From contig JAVVVI010000004.1 in NCBI GenBank assembly GCA_036652735.1, forward strand, positions 20,067 to 84,066: DNA of 64,000 bases. The letters run 5' to 3'. The notes beneath the pieces are model-generated. The model was not told the DNA's origin. It made no database searches and was given only the letters and a program-made list of their open reading frames with translations. Each line of letters begins with the position of its first letter. The first letter of the stretch is position 1. Positions 26,457 to 34,838 of the stretch are shown here, piece by piece. Origin of the DNA: JAGOGN01 sp036652735 (lineage in GTDB: Bacteria > Bacillota > Clostridia > Lachnospirales > Lachnospiraceae). Both the position numbers and the translations under genes were made by a program.

Positions 26457-27454
26457 TGAAAAAGAGAGTACTATCTATCGTCATGGTAGTGGCACTGCTA
26501 TTAACTATGACAGCATGTGGAGATAAAAAGACAGAAAATAAGGAAGCGAACAAATTAAAGGACATAACAATTGTATTGGACTGGACCCCGAACACCAATC
26601 ATACAGGACTCTATGCGGCATTGGAAAATGGGTATTACAAGGAAGCCGGTCTGAATGTATCCATTGTGCAGCCACCGGAAGATGGAGCAAGTGTATTGGT
26701 AGCTTCAGGAAAAGCACAGTTTGGTATTGATTTTCAAGATTACTTAACACCGGCATTTTCCAAAGACAGTCCATTGCCTATTACGGCTGTGGCAGCAATT
26801 ATACAACACAATACCTCGGGAATTATATCCATGAAAGGAAGAGGAATCACAAGTCCAAAAGGAATGTGCGGAAAGACGTATGCTACCTGGGATTTGGAGA
26901 CTGAAAAAGCAATGCTTAAGTACCTTGTGGAAAAAGATGGTGGAAAATTTGAGGATGTAAAGCTTGTTCCAAGCACAGTAACAGATGTAATCAGTGCAAT
27001 TCAGACGGATATTGATTGTGTGTGGGTTTACTATGCATGGGATGGAATTGCAACAAAAGTGGCCGGAGTAGATACGGATTTCTTTAATTTTGCCGATTAT
27101 GACAAAGCATTGGATTATTACAGTCCGGTTATTGTAGCAAATAATGAGTTCTTAAAGAACAATCCAAAAGAGGCGAAGGCATTCCTTGCAGCAACAAAAA
27201 AGGGATATGAATTTGCAATGGAACATCCGGAAGATGCAGCGGACATATTATGTAAAGCAGCACCGGAACTTGATAAAAAAATTGTAACAGAGAGCCAGAA
27301 ATGGTTAGTAGACCAGTATCAGGCAGATGCAGAATCATGGGGTGTATTCCAGGGTCAGCGCTGGGATGCTTTTTATGAATGGTTGTTTGAAAATGGAGTA
27401 ATCAAAGAAGCAATTCCAAAAGGAACAGGATACAGCAACGACTATATTCAATAA
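26456..27454 (+). CDS. thiY: Thiamin-precursor (HMP-type) ABC transporter, binding lipoprotein
   Basis: A 332-residue periplasmic-type binding protein of the NMT1/THI5 family. The lipobox ends at Cys21 (TMTAC). The tract VLDWTPNTNHTGLYAAL is characteristic of ThiY proteins that bind formyl-aminopyrimidine or related pyrimidines. The tract QFGIDFQDYLTPA also fits. Its start overlaps the permease stop by one base (TAATG). Together with the riboswitch this supports salvage of thiamin pyrimidine precursors. Confidence 0.88.
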   Translation: MKKRVLSIVMVVALLLTMTACGDKKTENKEANKLKDITIVLDWTPNTNHTGLYAALENGYYKEAGLNVSIVQPPEDGASVLVASGKAQFGIDFQDYLTPAFSKDSPLPITAVAAIIQHNTSGIISMKGRGITSPKGMCGKTYATWDLETEKAMLKYLVEKDGGKFEDVKLVPSTVTDVISAIQTDIDCVWVYYAWDGIATKVAGVDTDFFNFADYDKALDYYSPVIVANNEFLKNNPKEAKAFLAATKKGYEFAMEHPEDAADILCKAAPELDKKIVTESQKWLVDQYQADAESWGVFQGQRWDAFYEWLFENGVIKEAIPKGTGYSNDYIQ

Positions 27455-27467
27455 GGAGTGAATGGGA

Positions 27468-28205
27468 ATGGCACTGTTAGAAGCAAAAAATATCTCACAA
27501 ATATATGAAACAGATAAAATCATTGAAGATATTTCGATTCAATTGAATCCAGGAGAAATTATATGCCTTATTGGTTCCAGCGGTGTGGGAAAAACAACTC
27601 TTTTTCATATACTATCGGGATTAAATCTGCCTACAGAAGGGAAGGTTACTCTGGAAGGAGAAGACATTACCGGTAAGGCAGGAAGGATCAGCTATATGCT
27701 TCAAAAAGACATGCTAATTCCCTATCTCTCTATTGAAGACAATATTTCGCTGCCTCTTCGTATTAATGGACAGAAGAAAAAGAGCGCAAGAGAACAGGTA
27801 CAGAAGTATTTCCCCCAATTTGGATTATCCGGAACTCAAAAAAAATATCCTTCACAGTTATCCGGTGGAATGCGTCAGAGAGCAGCATTTTTAAGAACCT
27901 ATATGTTTTCCCAAAAGGTGGCACTTTTGGATGAACCATTTTCAGCATTGGATGCTATTACAAAAAGAGAAATGCACAAATGGTACTTAGAGGTTATGGA
28001 AGAAATCCGATTGTCAACGATTTTTATCTCCCACGATATTGATGAGGCAATTCTCTTATCGGACCGGATTTATATTATGTCAGGAAAACCGGGAAGAATC
28101 AGGAAAGAACTCATCATTGAGCGAACAGGACCGAAGGAAGAAGCCTTTGCCATGACCGGAGAATTTTTGAATTATAAAAAGGAGATTTTAAGTTATCTTC
28201 AATAA
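27468..28205 (+). CDS. thiZ: Thiamin-precursor ABC transporter, ATP-binding protein
   Basis: A 245-residue ATPase of the nitrate/sulfonate/taurine group. Walker A is GSSGVGKT, the signature is LSGGMRQRAAF and Walker B is VALLDEPFSALD. The start at 27468 is preferred over the ATG at 27462 because AAGGAG at 27453-27458 is 9 bases away rather than 3. It completes the importer with the two genes before it. Confidence 0.88.
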   Translation: MALLEAKNISQIYETDKIIEDISIQLNPGEIICLIGSSGVGKTTLFHILSGLNLPTEGKVTLEGEDITGKAGRISYMLQKDMLIPYLSIEDNISLPLRINGQKKKSAREQVQKYFPQFGLSGTQKKYPSQLSGGMRQRAAFLRTYMFSQKVALLDEPFSALDAITKREMHKWYLEVMEEIRLSTIFISHDIDEAILLSDRIYIMSGKPGRIRKELIIERTGPKEEAFAMTGEFLNYKKEILSYLQ

Positions 28206-28247
28206 CGTTACAGTCTGGATACAAAGATAAAATAAAAGGCGGAAAGA

Positions 28248-29012
28248 ATGAAGAATCTAAGACTACAGCTATGGGAAGTAGTATATCCCATTATAATTTA
28301 CTGGATTGTATTTTTTTTGGCAGGGCTTATCGTTCAAAATTTATTTCAGTTTGGAGATAAGGACTACATGATCATGCAATCGATGATTGAACTTGCCTGT
28401 ATTCCGGTGGTTGCTTATTTTTATAAAATGACGCAAAAACCTCCAAAAAGGAAAGCACATAATAGAATACCGGAAGCTGCTGCAGTGATTGCGGCAGTAT
28501 GCTTTAGTGTGGCAATTAATAATTTTATTGCGTTAACACCATTAAAAGAACTTTCCGGAGAATTTCAGGAAATCAATACATTGTTTTATAGTGGGACGTT
28601 GTTCGTTGAGATACTCGCAGCCGGAATTTTAGCCCCTATAACGGAAGAATTATTGTTTCGTGGGGTGGTACAGGGAAGAATAAGAATGGTATGGGGAGGC
28701 AGGATTGGAATTATTGCTTCTTCACTCATTTTTGGAATTACGCATTTTAACATTGTGCAATGCATTTATGGAACTTTGCTTGGAATCATTTTTGCAATCA
28801 TAGTGGAGTCTACCGGGAAAGTGAGAATCGCAGTATTCTGTCATATGGCAGCAAATGTGGTGGCAATTATTACCAGTGAAACAAAGATTGCCCAGTGGGT
28901 ATTTTCCAACATCATACCGAATATAATCATCACAGTGGGATTAACCGTAATTGGAAGCATTCTGCTTGCAATTTGTATAAAATCCACCGGAAAATCAGAG
29001 ACACAAGAATAG
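28248..29012 (+). CDS. CPBP-family intramembrane glutamic protease
   Basis: A 254-residue membrane protein of the CAAX-protease/bacteriocin-processing (Abi) family. The catalytic motif EExxxR is Glu133-Glu134-x3-Arg138 (ITEELLFRG), and the second motif contains His166 in FGITHFN. About seven hydrophobic segments are seen. Bacterial members serve in immunity to bacteriocins, peptide maturation or regulated proteolysis; nothing nearby fixes the role here. It starts 42 bases after thiZ and may read from the same transcript. Confidence 0.85.
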   Translation: MKNLRLQLWEVVYPIIIYWIVFFLAGLIVQNLFQFGDKDYMIMQSMIELACIPVVAYFYKMTQKPPKRKAHNRIPEAAAVIAAVCFSVAINNFIALTPLKELSGEFQEINTLFYSGTLFVEILAAGILAPITEELLFRGVVQGRIRMVWGGRIGIIASSLIFGITHFNIVQCIYGTLLGIIFAIIVESTGKVRIAVFCHMAANVVAIITSETKIAQWVFSNIIPNIIITVGLTVIGSILLAICIKSTGKSETQE

Positions 29013-29038
29013 AACATAAGAGACAGAGGAAGAGGCGG

Positions 29039-29821
29039 ATGAAGAAAGCAGTATTTTTTGATATTGATGGAACGATTTGGGATCTGCAATTTAAAATACC
29101 GGACAGTACCAGAGAAGCCATTAAAAGTTTGAAAGAAAAAGGGCATGATTGTTTTTTATGTACAGGAAGAACCAGAGATTATGTCAGAAATGAAGAGTTA
29201 TTGTCATTGGGATTTTCCGGAATTGTAGCAGGATGTGGAACGTATGTAGAATATTTGGAAGAGGAATTATTTTATCAGTGTATCCCCAATGATTTACTTA
29301 GAAAGACGGTACATCTGCTGACACAATTTCGGGTTCCAACTATTTTGGAGGGACGCAGGAATCATTTTCTGAATATGGAAGAATTTGCAGAGGATCCATA
29401 TTTAAAAGTAATGGAAAAGGAACTTGGAGATCATATTCTGCCGATTCAGGGGAATGAAGATAAATGGGAAGCCAGTAAACTGACCATTGAAATTGCAGGA
29501 ATTCCAAAAGCAGAGGTATTTCCACAGCTAGAACCGAACTATACCATTATCTGTCATGGGGATTATTATGCGGAACTGGTACCAAAGGGAATGAATAAAG
29601 CAGCCGGAATTAAGAGAACCTGTGAGTTATTGGATATTCCATGGGAAAATACGTATGCGTTTGGTGACAGTGCCAATGACTTGGAGATGCTTCAATATGT
29701 AAACTATGGAATTGCAATGGGAAATGGAACAAAAGAAGCGAAAGAGGCAGCGGACTATGTGACCACAGATATCCACCGGGACGGAATAAAAAATGGGCTC
29801 TTGCATTATGGATTAATTTAA
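29039..29821 (+). CDS. HAD-superfamily (Cof-type) phosphatase
   Basis: A 260-residue hydrolase. Motif I FFDIDGT gives Asp8 and Asp10, motif II is in FLCTGRT, and motif IV is GDSANDLEML near the C-terminus. The C2-type cap between these motifs marks the Cof/YbiV group, which dephosphorylates sugar phosphates and related compounds with loose specificity. An open frame extends upstream to 28895 across the CPBP gene, but the ATG at 29039 after AGAGGAAGAGGCGG is the natural start. Confidence 0.88.
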   Translation: MKKAVFFDIDGTIWDLQFKIPDSTREAIKSLKEKGHDCFLCTGRTRDYVRNEELLSLGFSGIVAGCGTYVEYLEEELFYQCIPNDLLRKTVHLLTQFRVPTILEGRRNHFLNMEEFAEDPYLKVMEKELGDHILPIQGNEDKWEASKLTIEIAGIPKAEVFPQLEPNYTIICHGDYYAELVPKGMNKAAGIKRTCELLDIPWENTYAFGDSANDLEMLQYVNYGIAMGNGTKEAKEAADYVTTDIHRDGIKNGLLHYGLI

Positions 29822-29925
29822 TTATAAAAAAAGTATTAAATAACTAAAAGTGAAAAAACGAGAGATAACATAAGATAACAAGAGAATACAAGAGGAAACA
29901 ACAAGAAATTAACAGTATTATCCAG

Positions 29926-29954
29926 TTGCACAATTATCTCAAAGAAATTATGAT
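29926..29954 (+). promoter_or_regulatory. Sigma-A promoter of groESL
   Basis: TTGCAC (29926-29931), a 17-base spacer and TATGAT (29949-29954) lie directly upstream of the CIRCE operator, so HrcA bound there would block initiation or early elongation. Confidence 0.75.
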
Positions 29955-29965
29955 AGATTCATTGA

Positions 29966-29992
29966 TTAGCACTCGACACGAAAGAGTGCTAA
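29966..29992 (+). promoter_or_regulatory. CIRCE operator (HrcA binding site)
   Basis: A perfect match to the CIRCE consensus: TTAGCACTC, nine bases, GAGTGCTAA. It lies 25 bases before groES. It indicates heat-shock control by the HrcA repressor, whose gene is not in this window. Confidence 0.97.
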
Positions 29993-30017
29993 CAAACCAA
30001 TAAAGGAGGAAATTCAT

Positions 30018-30302
30018 ATGAAATTAGTACCATTAGGAGACAGAGTTGTATTGAAACAGTTAGTAGCAGAAGAAACTACAAAATCCGGCATTGTATTGCC
30101 TGGACAAAATAAAGAGAAGCCCCAGCAGGCAGAAGTAATTGCTGTAGGACCGGGAGGAATTGTGGACGGAAAAGAAGTTACCATGCAGGTGAAGGCAGGG
30201 AATAAAGTTATTTATTCCAAATATGCAGGTACAGAAGTAGAAATGGAAGATGTAGAATATATCATTGTAAAACAGAGTGATATTCTTGCGGTAATTGAAT
30301 AA
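30018..30302 (+). CDS. groES: Co-chaperonin GroES
   Basis: A 94-residue Hsp10 that caps the GroEL chamber. Conserved marks are KLVPLGDRVVLKQL at the N-terminus, the mobile loop around ETTKSGIVLPG, and the end YIIVKQSDILAVIE. The ribosome binding site AAAGGAGGAA is strong. It is followed 34 bases later by groEL. Expression is controlled by the CIRCE element upstream. Confidence 0.98.
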   Translation: MKLVPLGDRVVLKQLVAEETTKSGIVLPGQNKEKPQQAEVIAVGPGGIVDGKEVTMQVKAGNKVIYSKYAGTEVEMEDVEYIIVKQSDILAVIE

Positions 30303-30336
30303 TTAAATTTTATGGAGCGATCAAGGAGGAACGATC

Positions 30337-31959
30337 ATGGCAAAGGAATTAAAATATGGATCGGATGCTAGGAAAGCATTACAGGTTGGTGTAGACAAAT
30401 TAGCAGATACTGTTTGTGTTACATTAGGGCCAAAAGGAAGAAACGTAGTATTAGATAAGTCATATGGTGCACCATTAATTACAAATGATGGGGTAACGAT
30501 TGCAAAAGAGATTGAATTAGAAGATGTATTTGAGAATATGGGAGCACAGTTGGTAAAAGAAGTAGCAACCAAGACAAATGATGTAGCAGGAGATGGAACT
30601 ACAACCGCTACGGTGCTTGCACAGGCAATGATTAAAGAAGGAATGAAGAACCTGGAAGCCGGAGCAAATCCAATTGTACTTCGTAAGGGAATGAAGAAGG
30701 CAACCGATAAGGCAGTAGAAGCATTAGTTGCAATGAGTGCAAAAGTAAATGGCAAGGCAAATATTGCACAGGTTGCATCTATTTCAGCCGGAGATGAAGA
30801 AATTGGCAATATGGTTGCAGATGCTATGGAAAAAGTATCCAACGATGGTGTCATTACAATAGAAGAATCCAAGACAATGCTGACAGAACTGGATTTAGTA
30901 GAAGGAATGCAATTTGACAGAGGATATATATCCGCTTATATGTCAACCGACATGGAAAAAATGGAAGCCGTATTGGATGATCCTTACATTTTAATTACGG
31001 ATAAGAAAATCAGTAATATTCAGGAAATTTTACCGATTCTTGAACAGATTGTACAGTCCGGTAAGAAACTGTTAATTATTGCAGAAGATATTGAAGGGGA
31101 AGCATTAACCACCCTGATTGTGAATAAACTTCGTGGAACATTCACTGTAGTTGGAGTTAAGGCACCGGGATATGGTGACAGAAGAAAAGCAATGTTAGAA
31201 GATATCGCAATTTTAACAGGTGGAAGCGTTATTTCCGAAGAATTGGGAAATGATTTAAAAGAAACTACTTTAGAGATGCTAGGACGAGCAAAATCAGTTA
31301 AGATTCAAAAAGAAAATACAGTCATTGTGGATGGAGAAGGAACAAAAGAAGCAATTCAGGGAAGAATTAATCAGATCAAGGCTCAGATTAATGAAACAAC
31401 ATCAGAATTTGACCGTGAAAAACTTCAGGAACGCCTTGCCAAGTTATCAGGAGGAGTTGCAGTAATCCGTGTAGGAGCAGCAACAGAAACTGAGATGAAA
31501 GAATGTAAGCTCAGAATGGAAGATGCATTAAATGCCACAAGAGCTGCTGTAGAAGAAGGTATTATTGCCGGCGGCGGATCTGCATACATTCATGTAGCAA
31601 AAGAAGTAGAAAAATTTGCTGATTCACTGGAAGGTGATGAGAGAACCGGTGCAAGAGTTGTATTAAAAGCATTGGAAGCTCCATTATTCTATATTGCAGC
31701 AAATGCAGGCTTAGAAGGAAGTGTTATTATTAACAATGTAAAAGAATCCGAAGTAGGAATGGGATTTGATGCCTATAAGGAAGAATATGTTAATATGGTT
31801 ACAGCCGGAATTCTTGACCCTGTAAAAGTAACCAGAAGTGCACTTCAAAATGCAACAAGTGTAGCAGCAACACTTCTTACTACAGAATCTGTAGTTGCAA
31901 ATATTAAAGAAGAAGTACCGGCTATGCCAGCAGGTGGTGGAATGGGCGGAATGATGTAA
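30337..31959 (+). CDS. groEL: Chaperonin GroEL
   Basis: A 540-residue Hsp60 that folds proteins in an ATP-driven double ring. The ATP-binding tracts TLGPKGRNVVLDKSYGAP and NDVAGDGTTTATVLAQAM are intact, the apical domain is complete, and the chain ends in the usual flexible GGM tail (GGGMGGMM). Length and sequence are normal for the family. It is co-transcribed with groES, and a stem-loop terminator follows the stop codon. Confidence 0.98.
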   Translation: MAKELKYGSDARKALQVGVDKLADTVCVTLGPKGRNVVLDKSYGAPLITNDGVTIAKEIELEDVFENMGAQLVKEVATKTNDVAGDGTTTATVLAQAMIKEGMKNLEAGANPIVLRKGMKKATDKAVEALVAMSAKVNGKANIAQVASISAGDEEIGNMVADAMEKVSNDGVITIEESKTMLTELDLVEGMQFDRGYISAYMSTDMEKMEAVLDDPYILITDKKISNIQEILPILEQIVQSGKKLLIIAEDIEGEALTTLIVNKLRGTFTVVGVKAPGYGDRRKAMLEDIAILTGGSVISEELGNDLKETTLEMLGRAKSVKIQKENTVIVDGEGTKEAIQGRINQIKAQINETTSEFDREKLQERLAKLSGGVAVIRVGAATETEMKECKLRMEDALNATRAAVEEGIIAGGGSAYIHVAKEVEKFADSLEGDERTGARVVLKALEAPLFYIAANAGLEGSVIINNVKESEVGMGFDAYKEEYVNMVTAGILDPVKVTRSALQNATSVAATLLTTESVVANIKEEVPAMPAGGGMGGMM

Positions 31960-31984
31960 GCGTCGTCTTTCAGAATTATATAAG

Positions 31985-32029
31985 AAAAAACCGTCATGGA
32001 GATTTTAAAAATCAAAATGGTGGTTTTTT
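31985..32029 (+). terminator. Terminator of groESL
   Basis: An A-rich left arm with CCGTCAT pairs with ATGGTGG and a T-rich right arm (two G-U pairs), ending in TTTTTT, 25 bases after the groEL stop. Confidence 0.75.
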
Positions 32030-32042
32030 CCATTTTTATACA

Positions 32043-32071
32043 TTGTGTATCAAACCCAATTATGGTACAAT
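32043..32071 (+). promoter_or_regulatory. Probable promoter of degV
   Basis: TTGTGT (32043-32048), a 17-base spacer and TACAAT (32066-32071), 34 bases before the TTG start and directly after the groESL terminator. Confidence 0.55.
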
Positions 32072-32104
32072 TGTTAGGTAACACAAGAGCGGAGGTATAA
32101 TTTT

Positions 32105-32980
32105 TTGAAGAAGATAGCAATTGTAACAGACAGTAATAGTGGAATTACCCAGGCGGAAGCCAAAAAGATGGGTATTTTTGTTGTACCAATGCCCTTCTGC
32201 ATAGGTGGGAACACTTTTTTTGAAGAAATTGATTTGTCACAAGATGAATTTTATAAAAAGTTAAGTGATGGTGAGGATATATCAACCTCCATGCCGGCAG
32301 TGGCAGATGTAATAGATTTATGGTCACATTTACTAAAAGAGTATGAAGAACTCATTTATATTCCAATGTCTAGTGGGTTAAGCAGCTCCTGTGATACTGC
32401 ATTAATGCTTTCCCAAGACTTTGACAACCGGGTGCAGGTGGTTAATAACCAGCGGATTTCGGTTACTCAGCGTCAGTCTGTATTAGATGCAATGGGTTTA
32501 GCTCAATTGGAATTCAATGCAATGCAGATTCGTGAGAAGCTGGAAGCAGTAAAATATGAATCCAGTATTTATATTATGGTTAATAGTATGTATTATTTAA
32601 AAAAAGGTGGCAGAGTAACAGCGGCTGCGGCTGCACTTGGAACGCTGCTTAAGATTAAACCGGTGCTTCAGATTCAAGGCGAAAAGTTGGATTTATATGC
32701 AAAAGCACGAACCATAAAACAGGCCAAGACAATCATGATGGAAGCTATGAAACGAGATTTTGAACAGCGATTCCATAGTCCGGATGGGGATAAAATCTGT
32801 CTGGAGATGGCCTATACACATAATAAAGATGCGGCCAGGACGTTTAAAGAAGAAGTGCAGGAACTGTTTCCGAATAATGAGATTGTAATGAAGCCCTTGG
32901 CATTAAGTATCTCTTGCCACATTGGTCCCGGCGCACTTGCAATTGCCTGTTCCAAAAAAATGGACGAATTGTCCTATTAG
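32105..32980 (+). CDS. DegV-family fatty-acid-binding protein
   Basis: A 291-residue DegV (FakB-type) protein. FakB proteins hold a fatty acid while FakA phosphorylates it for lipid synthesis. The conserved starts IAIVTDSNSGIT, IPMSSGLSSSCDTA and YYLKKGGRVTAAAAALGTLL are seen, the last forming the phosphate and carboxylate site. The start is TTG behind GCGGAGG. No fakA gene is nearby, which is usual because genomes carry several scattered degV genes. Confidence 0.88.
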   Translation: MKKIAIVTDSNSGITQAEAKKMGIFVVPMPFCIGGNTFFEEIDLSQDEFYKKLSDGEDISTSMPAVADVIDLWSHLLKEYEELIYIPMSSGLSSSCDTALMLSQDFDNRVQVVNNQRISVTQRQSVLDAMGLAQLEFNAMQIREKLEAVKYESSIYIMVNSMYYLKKGGRVTAAAAALGTLLKIKPVLQIQGEKLDLYAKARTIKQAKTIMMEAMKRDFEQRFHSPDGDKICLEMAYTHNKDAARTFKEEVQELFPNNEIVMKPLALSISCHIGPGALAIACSKKMDELSY

Positions 32981-32996
32981 GGTATAGAACAGCCTG

Positions 32997-33022
32997 AAAT
33001 AGTCGCTTAAGAGCGGCTATTT
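32997..33022 (+). terminator. Stem-loop between degV and purA
   Basis: A 10-bp stem with one G-U pair (32997-33006 with 33013-33022) and loop TTAAGA, located 16 bases after the degV stop. There is no long T tract, so termination may be partial. Confidence 0.5.
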
Positions 33023-33071
33023 GAACGTGTATATTAAGAGAGAAAGATTCGAATATGAGGAGGAAATCAAC

Positions 33072-34358
33072 ATGGTAAAAGCAGTTGTTGGAGCTAATTG
33101 GGGTGATGAAGGAAAAGGTAAGATTACAGATATGCTTGCAAAAGAGGCAGATATTATAATTCGTTTTCAAGGTGGTGCCAACGCAGGCCACACAATTGTC
33201 AATGATTATGGAAAATTTGCATTGCATACGTTACCATCAGGAGTATTTTATGGTCATACCACCAGTGTAATTGGAAATGGTGTGGCATTAAATATACCGA
33301 TTTTATTAAAAGAAATCCAATCCATTGTTGATCGGAAGGTACCTATGCCAAAAATTATGGTATCGGACCGTGCACAGATGGTAATGTCTTATCATATTGC
33401 ATTTGATGCTTATGAAGAGGAGCGTTTGGGTGGAAAATCCTTCGGTTCCACAAAATCAGGGATAGCACCATTTTATTCAGATAAATTTGCCAAAATAGGA
33501 TTTCAGGTAAGCGAGTTATTTAATGAAGAACGTCTGGAGGAAAAGGTAAATCGAATTTGTGAAATAAAAAATGTTATGCTGGAGCATTTTTACCATAAAC
33601 CGCTATTGTGTCCGGAAGATTTAATGGAGGAACTAAGAGGTTACCGAACCATGATAGAACCATTTGTGGCGGATGTATCTTTGTTTTTACATGAAGCATT
33701 AAAAAATGGAAAAAATATTCTATTAGAAGGACAGCTTGGAACGCTAAAGGATCCGGATCATGGAATATATCCAATGGTTACTTCTTCTTCGACATTAGCT
33801 GCCTATGGAGCCATTGGGGCGGGTATTCCTCCTTACGAAATCAGACAGATTATTACCGTATGTAAGGCTTATTCCAGTGCGGTAGGCGGTGGTGCCTTTG
33901 TAAGTGAACTCTTTGGTGAGGAAGCAGATGAGCTGCGCCGCAGAGGTGGAGATGGCGGTGAATATGGAGCGACTACCGGAAGACCAAGACGAATGGGGTG
34001 GTTTGATGTAGTAGCCTCAAAATATGGATGCAGACTTCAGGGAACTACAGATGTTGCGTTTACGGTATTGGATGTTCTTGGCTACTTAAAAGAAATTCCG
34101 GTGTGTGTGGCATATGAGATCAATGGAGAGAGAACAACTGATTTTCCAACAACGGCGAAACTGGAATGTGCAAAACCTATATTTGAAGTATTACCGGGAT
34201 GGAACTGTGATATCAGAGGAATCAAGAATTATGAGGAACTTCCTAAAAATTGCAAAGACTATATTGAATTTATAGAAAAGAAAATAGAATACCCAATTAC
34301 CATGGTGAGCAATGGACCGGGAAGAGAAGATATTATATTGAGAACGTCCCATTTATAA
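33072..34358 (+). CDS. purA: Adenylosuccinate synthetase
   Basis: A 428-residue enzyme that makes adenylosuccinate from IMP, aspartate and GTP, the first step from IMP to AMP. The GTP loop GDEGKGK is at residues 11-17 with the catalytic Asp, and FQGGANAGHT follows. The open frame reaches back to 33021, but the start at 33072 after GAGGAGGAAA gives the normal N-terminus (VKAVVGANWGDEGKGK). It appears to stand alone, bounded by stem-loops on both sides. Confidence 0.95.
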   Translation: MVKAVVGANWGDEGKGKITDMLAKEADIIIRFQGGANAGHTIVNDYGKFALHTLPSGVFYGHTTSVIGNGVALNIPILLKEIQSIVDRKVPMPKIMVSDRAQMVMSYHIAFDAYEEERLGGKSFGSTKSGIAPFYSDKFAKIGFQVSELFNEERLEEKVNRICEIKNVMLEHFYHKPLLCPEDLMEELRGYRTMIEPFVADVSLFLHEALKNGKNILLEGQLGTLKDPDHGIYPMVTSSSTLAAYGAIGAGIPPYEIRQIITVCKAYSSAVGGGAFVSELFGEEADELRRRGGDGGEYGATTGRPRRMGWFDVVASKYGCRLQGTTDVAFTVLDVLGYLKEIPVCVAYEINGERTTDFPTTAKLECAKPIFEVLPGWNCDIRGIKNYEELPKNCKDYIEFIEKKIEYPITMVSNGPGREDIILRTSHL

Positions 34359-34366
34359 AGAATAAC

Positions 34367-34410
34367 AAAAAAGATAAATAACTCGGTTTCCCGAATTATT
34401 TATCTTTTTT
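34367..34410. terminator. Bidirectional terminator between purA and the small membrane gene
   Basis: A near-perfect stem (34367-34386 with 34391-34410) with loop TTTC, flanked by A6 on the left and T6 on the right, so it can end transcription from both sides. Its right arm contains the last codons and stop of the convergent - strand gene. Confidence 0.88.
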
Positions 34411-34596
34411 AATTAACTTATAAATGAAGGTATAGATCCAAATCAGAACGGGGATAACAATGGTTGAGAAGATGGAAGCTTTGAACAGATTCATGGAATT
34501 TGGATTGCTGGTAATGGCAAGGACCAGTGTGGCAACATAGAGACTGACTAGAAGTATAATACCTATAATTGCCATTACTTGTTTTGTTTTTTTCAT
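34396..34596 (-). CDS. Small two-helix membrane protein, unknown function
   Basis: A 66-residue protein with two hydrophobic helices (about residues 6-29 and 38-58) and a lysine-rich C-terminus (KLIKKDK). No family is recognised. The start at 34596 has AAGGAAG about 9 bases upstream; an ATG at 34620 lacks any ribosome binding site. The gene is convergent with purA and its stop codon lies inside the shared terminator stem. It has no operon partner. Confidence 0.6.
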   Translation of the reverse strand: MKKTKQVMAIIGIILLVSLYVATLVLAITSNPNSMNLFKASIFSTIVIPVLIWIYTFIYKLIKKDK

Positions 34597-34717
34597 TCTT
34601 TGACACTTCCTTATATTCATTTTATTGTTTTAGTGTAACGTAAAACAGGTGTCTGCGTCAAGTTTTATTCCGTAATTTCAAAATTCAAAAAGTACCTTAA
34701 AAAAAGGGAAATAAGCA

Positions 34718-34746
34718 TTGCATTTTCCGTGTCCTTTCGTTAGAAT
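34718..34746 (+). promoter_or_regulatory. Promoter of the MBOAT-SGNH operon
   Basis: TTGCAT (34718-34723), a 17-base spacer and TAGAAT (34741-34746), giving a leader of about 85 bases before the MBOAT start. Confidence 0.6.
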
Positions 34747-34838
34747 AGAAGATGCATGTTTTGAGTGGAAATGAAACTTTTTAGTGGTTTCTGTCATCTA
34801 TATATATGTAATGAAATTCAAGTAAAGGGAGACTAAAA

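Noticed and set aside
30321..30872. A 183-codon open frame on the - strand opposite groEL.
   Set aside because: It is the antisense shadow of a highly conserved gene, has no ribosome binding site and no recognisable domain.
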